Shown here: positions 7,662 through 17,053 of the stretch, piece by piece
Position numbering within the stretch: the first letter of the stretch is position 1
Layout: each line of letters opens with the position of its first letter
DNA from: Gryganskiella cystojenkinii
Lineage: Eukaryota > Mortierellomycota > Mortierellomycetes > Mortierellales > Mortierellaceae
Assembly (NCBI GenBank): GCA_015852425.1
Contig: JAAAIG010000490.1
Coordinates: forward strand, 1 to 17,551
Direction: 5' to 3'
DNA length: 17,551 nucleotides
The notes under the pieces: model-generated
What the model was told of the DNA's origin: nothing
Databases searched by the model: none
Seen by the model: only the letters and a program-made list of their open reading frames with translations
Position numbers and translations under genes: made by a program

Positions 7662-8474
7662 CGCGGTTCTCGAAGTTTTCGCTTCTCAAGTGGATGAGGC
7701 AGATAGAGAAGGAGGGCCTTCAATGAACCCAGAGAAGGGGCATAAAAGACGAGTTTAAAAAAGATTGTAGTCCGACCCCTAAGTCCTTCGATCCTTTGAA
7801 CGAGTGACAGGCTTAAATTTTCATCGCATGATTTACGCTTCTCAAGCGCTGTCGAGGGTCATGATGCCCACCCCGAAGAAGCAAAAATGAACAGCAGCAT
7901 GAGCACACCTATGTTAACAAGTAATGGTGAGATATGCAAGTATATTTTTTCTATCATTGGAGCGATAAAAAAGCAGAAGATAGTAGTGAAAAGATGGGGG
8001 ATCTCTAGTCAAGAAGACTATCCAAAAAAACACTCCCAAGAGAGAGAGAGATAAAGAGAGAGAGGTAAGAGAGCTATGATATAATTTTGTTGAAAAATAT
8101 ATGGCGACTGAAAGAGAGCTCATATTGTTGAGAATAGGACTGTACAACTGTCAGCAATAGGACAGAAAAAAAATGAAAAAGGAGAATGACAACAGAAAAG
8201 GCAAATTAAAAAGAAATGATAAGAAAAAAGAAGAGAACGGAAAGGATAACTAAAAAAAAAAGAGAACGCGAAATGGGACGTCAAAAGTGACCACAATGCA
8301 GAAAAAAAGAAGCGCCAAGAAGACAGAAATGATCAAAGAGTCGAGTCCGTGAAATTGCAACAGCCCAGAGTCCTGTTTCTTGCTCGTCGACCCATGACAT
8401 TATCTTGCCGCTTCTCAAAACACGCCAATTTTCTCCTGACAATGCGAGCCATCCATCGAAAAAGGACCGAGTGT
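7662..8474. other. Intergenic, convergent 3' ends; purine-rich tract
   Basis: About 810 bp between two convergent genes. Bases about 8030-8290 are strongly purine-rich on + (GA repeats, A-runs), giving spurious poly-Ser/Leu frames on -. No RNA gene or coding region is supported. Confidence 0.5.
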
Positions 8475-9949
8475 TTAGATAATGCCCCAGAGGTCCTCGA
8501 CGCTACAGCAGAGCTTTCCACAAGCGACCGAGGCCGAAAGAGGGTATCCAGAGACGCCAATTTTCTTGTCAACGTATGAATCCGCAAAGTTATCCTCGCC
8601 GTGAGCCATGGCACCGATCGCGACACAGATCGAGTAATCCTCAGGGATAGTGGGCAGGTACTCCCTCAATGGAACAACGGGTGCATCGTACGAGAAGGCT
8701 AATCACGATAAAGATAGAAAATAAAAGATTAGAATGATTAAATGATTTAGTTGTCCGACGATTTCGTTGTTGGCATTTGTCGACTGATCCCCATAGGTGG
8801 AGAATCCTTACCAAGCTTCAAGCACTTTGTGGGCAAATGGTCTGTGATGGGGTTCTTGATGACACGCAACAACTTTTCAGATCCATTGACGGAGCGAATC
8901 GACAACTTGTGAAGCAATTGAACTATTATGCCAGTACGAAGAAGAAAAAGATCAGTTAAAAATATTCTTTTTTGTTAGGTAGAGACTCAATCATCTTCAA
9001 TCTAATCAAGGTCGAAGAATATACCCATCAATCCAGAGAAACGCTTGAAAGTTCTGGGGATACGGACGTGAGGGTTGACCTCGATCAAAACGTTCTTGGC
9101 AGTGTGAATGTAGACCTGCAAGAGACCGGCCTTGTTCAAGGGACTGTCCAAAAGGGTCAACAGGCACTATTGGAAAATATAGAAGAGTTGAACAGTCGTG
9201 TTAGAGACAATGAATGGTATTCCATTTTTGTGGAAAAAGTGCTGTGCCTCCACAATGTGTAGGCTTTCAATTGACTCTGGCGTAAAAAATAAAGAGAGCC
9301 GTTGGTAAAATCGAACTGACAAGAGGACCCAAATCGAGAGGGAGATGTTCCCGATCCGATGCGTGGTGTCTCGACCTTTGAGGATGTCGTGCCGTTTTTC
9401 CTTCACAGAGTCGGTGTCTTTCATGCATGCATGATCCAAAACGCCATGAATGCTTTCCTCCTGTGCTTTCTTCCTGCGGTTTCGGCATTGCCTGCGGAAT
9501 CTTCCCACGGCCAGGACCCCAAAATTAAAAAAAATAAACGTTGTCGTCGCTCGAGTGCCTTGCTCCTGCTCTCAGGACTGTTTGTGTCCCAATTGATTTC
9601 ATGTGAGGTGGGGAGCTGTAGTCGAGCCCCTAGTCATCAAGGGTCGTCAAGACAAACAAAACAAACAAAAAAAGGAGGAAAAGGGTGACAGAGAAAGGAA
9701 TCCTACCTGGTGAGTGATATCGGGACGAGCATCGGTGACTTCCTTGCCCATCTTCTTGAGGATTCCCTGGTGGTCATCGCAGTTCAAGAGCTGGTAACGG
9801 GCATCCTTGTCCTTTCCGACCTTGTAAGTCTCCAAACAGGCCGACTCGAGAACGACGATGAGTCTCCGTGTGTTCTCTTTCTCTGTGACAGTCTTGGGCA
9901 CCTTGGGTGCCTGAGGCACCATGGAGATGTTTGTGGCGGGCAAGTCCAT
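8475..9949 (-). CDS. EMG1: Emg1/Nep1 pre-18S rRNA pseudouridine N1-methyltransferase
   Basis: Four exons on the minus strand: 9949-9707, 9166-9025, 8922-8812 and 8698-8475. The introns are 540, 102 and 113 nt, all GT-AG. They sum to 720 nt, giving 239 residues, close to the family's usual 240-250. The protein follows Nep1 end to end. It has [14 protein letters not shown] and [13 protein letters not shown], then RPDITHQ at the first splice. Next come [32 protein letters not shown] and [11 protein letters not shown]. The C-terminal SPOUT knot part has AIGAMAHG and [14 protein letters not shown], ending VEDLWGII. Nep1 is known to methylate N1 of a pseudouridine in 18S rRNA and to help nucleolar small-subunit assembly. 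The ATG has A at -3 and G at +4. It is divergent from the RPP14-like gene. The first intron is unusually long. Confidence 0.95.
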
Positions 9950-10465
9950 TGTTATGAGATGTGATTTATGGTGCGTTAAAAGGAGGGAAGAGAGTCTTGC
10001 TGGATGAGATAAGGTCGAAGGAAGACAAAAGGGGCGACGTGGACTGGAGAAGAACGAGAGAGGGCAGAGAGAGAGAAGTCAGGGATGAGAGAGATGAGAG
10101 TTGGTAATGATGGAAAGGTAAAGAGGGTGTTGCGCACTGTCGAATGATCTCAGACCCAAAGAGACTTTTTTTTCTGCGCCTAAAAAAAAAGAACAACAAA
10201 AAGTGACTGCTTTTGCGCCCTGTCCAACACTCACTTTTCAATTTGTACCCAATGGAACTGACGTGCTCATCCTCCCTCTTCTTCTCTTCTTCCTTCTCCG
10301 CAAACGAAACGCAACCCTACAAGTCGACGCCATTGTTGACACCACACAAGGAGCAAGACATCGCGATAGGACAAAACACCGCCAAGCGGACAGGAACTTA
10401 CCGACATTAACAGAACAACTGCACAGAGACACAAACCTCAAGAAATCCTTTATACCGCGAAGACC
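9950..10465. promoter_or_regulatory. Bidirectional promoter region, EMG1 / RPP14-like
   Basis: This 516-bp region separates two divergent ATGs. The EMG1-proximal part (about 10050-10110) is a GA-rich tract on +, so pyrimidine-rich on the EMG1 sense strand. No TATA box is obvious for EMG1. For the other gene a TTTATACC lies only 16 nt before the ATG and is not a convincing core element. No coding region is supported. Confidence 0.6.
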
Positions 10466-11265
10466 ATGGACATGGATATCGATAACAAGACTGAGGCTTT
10501 CCCCTCGACCGAAACCATATCAACACAAAAGCAAACCGCGCCTCTGAAACTCACTCGATTCTGCGAGGCATCTGACAGCTACTACATCTACCTGACAGTG
10601 TATGTTTTTTTAAAACGACAAGTTGTTTGTTTTTGTTCTTGTTTTTGTTCTTGTTTTTGTTTTTCGTTGCTGTTGGTTATGACCTCCTTGTGTTGTTCTC
10701 TTGTATTAACATCGTCCCCCAAATTTCTCTGCTTTTTAGAGAAATGGAGCCCCACCAGGATGGGCACTCGTCGACCTCAAAACCAAAACCAGCCTCAAAA
10801 CATGATCTCTCCATCATGACATTCCGTAGGATGCTCACCAGTGCTGTTCAGGATCTCTTTGGGATCATGGGCGGAGGAATCAACATCGATATCCTCGGTT
10901 ATTGGACGGACGCCAGACAGGATCCCTATAACCGTCTTGCCACCAGTATCCCTCCTCCCACTCTAACGTCATCGACAAGGACTGCCGCAGGCAGTAATAT
11001 ACCCTCCGCAACCTCGGAACCATCATCATCTTCATCACCATCAACCACAGACAGACGGACAGCAACCGTTAAATGGACCCATGTGGCAACAACGGCCGCC
11101 TCGGCGGTAGTGCGCTGTCATGCCCTGGATCTCAACCAACTCTGGAATGCCCTAACGCTTTTCAACACTTTGGTCGATGAATCCGAAGCCAGGTTCGAGG
11201 TCCGGTACGTCTCGGGAACTCTCTTGGGATTGCAGGCAAACTCGAGACAGATGCAGTGGGTCTGA
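10466..11265 (+). CDS. RPP14: RNase P/MRP protein subunit, Rpp14/Pop5 family
   Basis: Two exons, 10466-10599 and 10740-11265, with a 140-nt GTATGT...TTTTTAG intron. They give 219 residues. The splice joins GT with A (Val45), producing the strand YYIYLTVEMEP (39-49). Then come the helix MTFRRMLTSAVQDLFG (71-86), the strand INIDILGYW (92-100), AVVRCHALDLNQLWNALTLF (167-186) and the final FEVRYVSGTLLGLQANSRQM (197-216). This order matches human Rpp14 and is closer to Rpp14 than to Pop5. The family acts in RNase P (tRNA 5' ends) and RNase MRP (pre-rRNA ITS1). A Ser/Thr/Pro-rich insertion at about 103-158 makes it longer than the usual 120-130 residues. The ATG sits in a good context (GACCATGG). 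An AATAAA lies at 11392-11397. Confidence 0.8.
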
Positions 11266-11888
11266 ACAGAATATCCATGTCTTTGCAAGAATACGGACAT
11301 AAAAAGAGGAAAAGAAAACAGAAGCGGGAGAGAAACTCTTTTTCGTTTATTCTCTGCTCCATAATTGGTTTCAACACCTGCACCTCTCTGGAATAAACGC
11401 AATTGATTCAGCATGGACACCACGAAAGCTCTTGCACGCTGTTTTGTTAATGTGAAACGTCCAACGACCTTTGATAGACAGTACAATAATCGAGGCAGCA
11501 TCATTCCTTTCCGCCCTGAAAGAAGGTGTCCCATGCGAGATTTCCTGCAACTCAAAAAGATGAAAATTTGATCGGCATAGAGCACAGGGACAAAATTGAG
11601 GGGAGGAATGGGGAAACCGTTTTGCTGAACGAGTCTAGTGTGTGTCCAGAGATCGATGTTAGAGGGCAATACAGGTTGCGGAGAAGAGTGTCTCCAAGGG
11701 AAAGAATGGAAGAAGGAGAGAGCTTACCGAGGAAAAAAGACCGGAGGATTCACCCACGAGAGCACTTTGTTTTTGATGCCTGTTTTTTAAAAATTATTAA
11801 TTACCGTCCAACAACGGGACCCAGGTTCATAGCACTCTTATTTTTTTCTTCTCTTTATTCATTACATTAGTTCTTCACACATTCATCC
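11266..11888. other. Intergenic: 3' end of RPP14-like gene and promoter of LtrA-like gene
   Basis: It holds a polyadenylation signal (AATAAA, 11392-11397). A T/C-rich tract lies just before the next ATG (about 11838-11880). A 114-codon frame (11526-11870) starts only at GTG and is not supported. Confidence 0.5.
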
Positions 11889-14800
11889 ATGGCGCCATCG
11901 CCACCCTCATCCCCTCGTCCACGGAGCCCGGTGGACCAAGGGCAGTCATCAACCTCATCTTCACGCCCTCAACCAAATTCAACCCCAACCTTGTCTAATC
12001 CTCATTCACGACGGCCTGCCCACATTGCGATTCCAACCAGCTCTCCACTCGCCAACAGCCCACTCCAACAGCAAGACGTCCTTTCTCAGTCACCGTCATC
12101 TTTTCATTCTACTTTCATACCCGAACAAAATACCACCACTGTCATCAACACTACTACTAATAATAATGAACACAGCGCAACCGAGATGACCGACAGAGGC
12201 ATGGAGGAAGCAAGACAACCTCAAAGAACGGCTTCGGGATCAGCACAATTGGCAGGAGCAGGTCCTGCTCGTTCGTACTCAAAGATCTTTAAGGAACCAT
12301 TAAAGACCGGCCTCCAAGCTAGCCAGACGTTTGCTGAGGGCATGGGTACGAGTCTGCAATCGTTGCGAAGGAAGGCCTTTGAACGGACGCAGTCTCAGAG
12401 GGAAAGGTAACAACATCTTCCTGTAGTCACGCTAGAATAACTTTGGTCAACTGGCCGGAAACAGCCCACACGCTAAACAACACTGCCATTCCTCTTCTCT
12501 CCCTCGGATCCATAGGCATCACGACTCAACAGACGGTTCGACTCCACCAACAGCCACAACCACGGGCGCAATGGCGAGGCCAATTATGCCCCGATCCAGG
12601 CCGAGCATGACCCAGTTCAAAATGCGAGAACAACCTTCCAAGATGATCATCCCGCCACCTTATGGTCAAGACATTGTCCAAGAGGCAGCCAAGGCCCTGG
12701 CAGCTGGTATTCCAGACGGTATCCCGGGTACTCCCTTAACAAAGTAAGTTTTTTGTGATATATCCATCTTTGTGACATATGAATCTTGTCCCTGATTCAG
12801 CAATTAGGATCGATCTTCAGTCCCCTTGCAATCTTTATAAATACTTTTGCTGACTTTATTTTTGGTGGCGTTCCGCATGTATTTTTTTCCTGACGTTCTA
12901 TTAGAGTCCAGTCTGACTCTGAATCCGCAACCTCTGATGACGAACCCGAGGTCCGAGTTCATTTCGAGATTCATTTACAGGAAGATGCAGAGAGTGAACC
13001 GATCTGTCCCTTGAGTGATCGCAACCTTTCTACACTTGTTAATGAACTCGAGCTGACGGAGCAAGAACGTGCTGATGTCGAACAGATTCAGACCAAGGAG
13101 GTCCTGGCGGCTTACTTTGAGAAACTCCCCAGGGATTATGATGTCCAGATCATCTTCACAGAATATACACCAGAATGTAAAACTAAACAACCTTCTCGTT
13201 ATCCGATTATCAGAAGGATGAGTATAATCGTGAAGGTGCTCGAGTACTCACGTTTTGTATTGTCCGACCCATTTTCTTTTTTTTTCAAAAAAAATCTAGC
13301 GCCGGGAGTGACTTTTGCACTAGATGATCAAATCATGAACGGAGAGTCGATAGCAGTCGTCAGGAGGGAATCTATCTCGTCCTTCAAGGAGAAGAAGAGT
13401 AGGCGGAGGAAACAGCGGTACAGAAGACCGACCACGGATCTGTCGACCATGCCTGTGGAAGAACCCAAGGCCAGTTGGCTCGAGTTGTTTTACGATCTGC
13501 TGTTTGTCGCCAACTTGACAGACTTTACGCATAACCATCCTATCACCGGAGGTCGTAAGTACTCTTGGGTCCTGACTTGTCCAATTTTGGCTCAGTTTCT
13601 TAGTTTGCACAACTTAATGCCCCTCTCACCTACTTTTGTCAATAGCTGCACTGGCACATTATATCGGCTGGTTCGTCATCATGTGGTGGGCTGTAAGTGA
13701 ACCATGGCTGATACTCAACACCGGAGTTGTCCAAGACGTACAGCAAGTTACCTAATCGATACGACCATATTTTTTTTTCCATTCCTAGTGGGCTGGTCAG
13801 ACATTTTGGGCCGCAAGATACGACATGGACGACTTGTTTACTAAACTCTTGAAGTTGATCGAGTTTTGTGCGTTAATTTCGTTTGGAGCCTTCTCGTCGG
13901 ATCACCTTTACAGGACCGCGGATGGATTCATTATTAGTTATATGGTCATCAAAGCTGTCCTTGTTATCGAATATGGAAATGGTAGGAAGCCAATTACTCT
14001 TTATTCTGATTCCGCCACTTTTTTTGAATATGTCTGATCCACAATTGACACGAACTTGCTGTTTTTTGGATCATTGAACTAGTTCTATTCTGGGCGCGAC
14101 GAAACCGATCGAAAAAGTCGCTTACACCGCTTTGGTTGCAAATTGGGAGCAATCTACTGGCGGTGTTGATCTGGGGTCTATCGATGCTTGTACATAGTAT
14201 TGCCTGGCGCTATGTGATGTGGTTCTCGACCATTGTGATCGAGGTCGCAGTCCTGGTCTCGTTCGGAAGGAGAACCTCGGTGACTTTTGCAGGTAGTCAT
14301 TTACCTGAGCGATTCGCGCTATTTACAATTATTGTCTTGGGAGAGGTAACCATAGATCTTCCAACCCCATGCGCTGGATATATCTATATGTACATGAACG
14401 TATGCTAACGTTAATTTTGACTCTTTACTTTTGGGTTATCTCTAGAACATAATCGGATTGGTTGGACTTGCCTCAGGGGCAAGTGCATGGGTCTCTGGAC
14501 AAGACTTGTACTTGTATGACACGTTTTATTTTTACAGCAAAAAAGTTATTTAAGGAGAGCATGTCGTACCTCTGAGACTAACGCAGATGCTGTCCTTGTT
14601 ACGCATTTGGTATTTTAGACTCTTGTTTTTCTTTACGACTGTGATCCTCTATGCACTCTGGTGGCTTTACTTTGACGACTTTTCCGAGGATGTAAGCTAA
14701 AAAGCTTTACAATATTCACAACACCAGGTTCTCCACTTTTTTCTATCATTGGATCGACCTTGCGTGCTAACACCGACTTTCTACTTACCGATTCTAGGTC

Positions 14801-16159
14801 TTCCACAAAACCACGACACTATCTCAGCTTTGGGCTTATTTGCATCTCCCACTGCATCTTTGTATCGTTCTCGTCGGCACTGGATCGCTGGATTTGATTC
14901 GCCTGTACAAGGAAGAACACCATATCGTGGATGTCATTACAGACCCAGATACAGGAGCCGGAGCGCACAGTATCCTTGCAAATGGCGCTGCACCTCAGTT
15001 CCAAAGACAACTCGCTATGGGCTTCGAGATTCCCGTATATCGCGTCAGTGCCGCCGCGGGAGGATCAGGATCCTTGGTTCGACAGACCGATTATGAACTC
15101 ACGAAGCAATATTTCCTCGTGGTCAGCTCCTTGGTCTTTTTGTGCAACTCTTTGATCAAATGGATCAACCTCAGATCGTACGACAAGTTCCAAAAGATTG
15201 TTTACCTGTCGCGATTCCTGAACGCGATCTTCCTGCTTTGTCTACTTGCGGTGCCACCGGAAAAGATGACACCGTTTGCGCTATTGGGATCCATGGCCTT
15301 CTTTTGTGTCTTACAAGTCGCAGTGGATATGGCCGTGATTTATTTCGGTGCGTATGGGTTCGTGAACGATCTCGAGGCCTGGGCCAAGAGTGCACGATCG
15401 AGTATTGACCTTGGAAGCTTCTTGCCCTCGCCCTTGGGAGGAAGGAGCCGAAGCAACTCGAAGGCCCCTTCGTTGGCAGGCTCGGTCGTAGATCTGAGCT
15501 CGACATTGTCCTCGGGACGCAATCAATCCATTAGTGGACGGTTAGGCGCGCATCATCCCAGCACGAGTTCGATCAGTCTTGTGAGTCCCACCAATACAGT
15601 CCACCGAGGAGGTCCTCCACAACGCAAAGCGACCTCCTATTTCCCCACCCAAAAGCTGCAACAGCAGCAGCTCTCGCTTCAACAACAGCTACCGTCCAGG
15701 GGAGAGACACCGAGTCTGAGTCAACAACAGCAGCAAGAGCTGTATAATATGCATGTGAATGCGAACAGTTTGGGATCCTCAGGTGCGTATGGCAACCTAG
15801 TTCAGGCCCTGGCAGATATTCGGAAACATCAGGCGAGTGGTGTTACTGGACCGAACGCGAGTCGTCGACAGATATCGTTGAGCCAGGGTGGAGATCGAAG
15901 AGCGTCTGTTTCCAGTATGACTCCGATTTCGAGGGTTAGGAGTGGAGAGAGTCTTTATGGAGGAAGTGGAGGTGGAGCGACAGGGAACAGCAGCGATTTG
16001 AGAAACTCGATCTCGCTCAAGAGACCTAGTAGCTCTGCAATGACCAGGGTTGGAGGAACAGGAGCCGGAGGGACAGGGGTAGGGTCGTCAAGCAGTCAGA
16101 CACTGTCGAGTCTTCCCTCGCTTTTTACACCGCCCACACCACCTTCTCAACAGCACTAG
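11889..16159 (+). CDS. LtrA-type multi-pass membrane protein with long disordered arms
   Basis: Ten exons: 11889-12406, 12516-12743, 12905-13176, 13300-13554, 13646-13692, 13789-13981, 14083-14345, 14446-14513, 14619-14691 and 14798-16159. They total 3279 nt, 1092 residues. Residues 1-248 are Ser/Pro/Thr-rich and disordered, and 249-340 look partly folded. The membrane core opens with SWLELFYDLLFVANLTDFTH (398-417), the LtrA hallmark. It continues through HLPERFALFTIIVLGE (577-592) then NIIGLVGLA, WWLYFDD (629-635) and LWAYLHLPLHL (650-660). Two or three more membrane segments (YFLVVSSLVFLC, AIFLLCLLAV, MAVIYFGAYG) end near 830. The tail to 1092 is Ser/Gly/Gln-rich with a Q-rich stretch. LtrA was named from Listeria low-temperature growth; its fungal role is unknown. 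The domain call is firm. Introns 3 and 8 are the least certain boundaries. Confidence 0.85.
13177..13299 (+). other. In-frame intron 3 of the LtrA-like gene
   Basis: GTAAAA to TCTAG, 123 nt, with a TACTCAC branch-like site at 13245-13251, about 48 nt before the acceptor. Its length is a multiple of three and it has no in-frame stop. Retention would therefore add 41 residues (net) before the membrane core rather than break the protein. The T/A homopolymer near its end argues that it is an intron. Confidence 0.6.
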
Positions 16160-17053
16160 TCCAAAGAAGCGTACCGTTCTTAGATGTCACAAAGTAACAT
16201 CCTTTTTTCCCACAATGATTCCCGTGCACTCTTTTGTCCAGCTGCTCGAATGTTTCAGCGAATAGGAGAAAAGAGGGGGAAAAGATTCATGGCTACTGAG
16301 GTTCTCGTTTGGTGATGATGTGGAAATGAACCGAAAGTCGGTTTTCAGGTCTGGGCATTGAGGGAATTACATTAGAAAAAAAGGTGAGAGCAAAAAGAAG
16401 AATCGGTTAGAAAGCAACTTTCATTCACTTCTCTTTTCCCTTTTTTAATTCCATTCAATCATCTCTTCTGTTCTGTCGACCCTCACGTTCCTGCTTTGAC
16501 ACGCTCTCCCTTCTCGCCTTTCCTCTCTCCTTCCCCTCCGTTGGATCTTTCCTCGCCTTCTCTTTTGCTCGCCCACAGCGTTTCTGATACCTTCTTTTAT
16601 TTAACGTTTTTTGTGTCCCGAGAACCTTTCCCTTCAAAACCCTCCCCCTTTCTTCTTTTCTTCTTTGCACCTCCCTCTTTGTCTTCACTTTTTACTTCCC
16701 TTTTCTTCCGCTTGCTGCACCATTCTCTTTTATTTTACAAAAGCACCAATTCTTACCTCTCCGACGCTCAGATTAAACCCTTGTCTGGCGTTCCCAAAAG
16801 GTATTTTCATGGCTGACCCTGAAACTCACTCTTCACTTTCTCCGCATGGGGGACTTCGCCCACACACCCTTTTTCAGCGTTTAAACTGACGTTCTCATCC
16901 TCCGTAACGTCCTCTCGCTGTTTCGCAACCTCCTCATTCCTCCTGGTTTTTTTCCCTCCTCCTCCCCTTGCATTATGCAACATGAATAGTGTACAAGGAA
17001 TTTCGAACAGACCGACCTAAAGCAATAAACTCAAAAAGGCGACAATTAAAGCG
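16160..17053 (+). promoter_or_regulatory. Promoter and long leader of the last gene, with short upstream ORFs
   Basis: From about 16420 to 16740 the + strand is almost wholly C/T with few purines, typical of fungal promoter or leader DNA. Short upstream ORFs precede the main ATG. One is a 26-codon ORF at 16809-16889 starting MADPETHSSLS. A 4-codon ORF begins at 16975 (MQHE) and a 12-codon ORF at 16982. The transcription start is not visible, so whether they lie in the mRNA is inference. A 5' UTR intron is also possible. Confidence 0.45.

Noticed and set aside
7914..8147. 77-codon minus frame with SLSLSLSLL
   Set aside because: It is produced by the GA-repeat tract in the convergent intergenic region; low complexity.
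9572..9640. C/D-box snoRNA in EMG1 intron 1
   Set aside because: Only a near-consensus C box and a CTGA are present. No terminal stem pairs and no clear C'/D' is seen.
10627..10740. Hydrophobic N-terminus (FLFLFLF repeats) continuous with the RPP14-like exon 2
   Set aside because: It is the translated 140-nt intron. The TTGTTTTTGTTC repeats give Phe/Leu. Splicing GTATGT to TTTTTAG restores the Rpp14 strand.
11526..11870. 114-codon frame before the LtrA-like gene
   Set aside because: It starts at GTG and is rich in Arg/Glu without a domain. It lies in the promoter region of the next gene.
13244..13299. Alternative 56-nt intron in the LtrA-like gene (GTACTC donor)
   Set aside because: It would shift the frame and meet a stop after a few codons, whereas the 123-nt intron keeps the frame.
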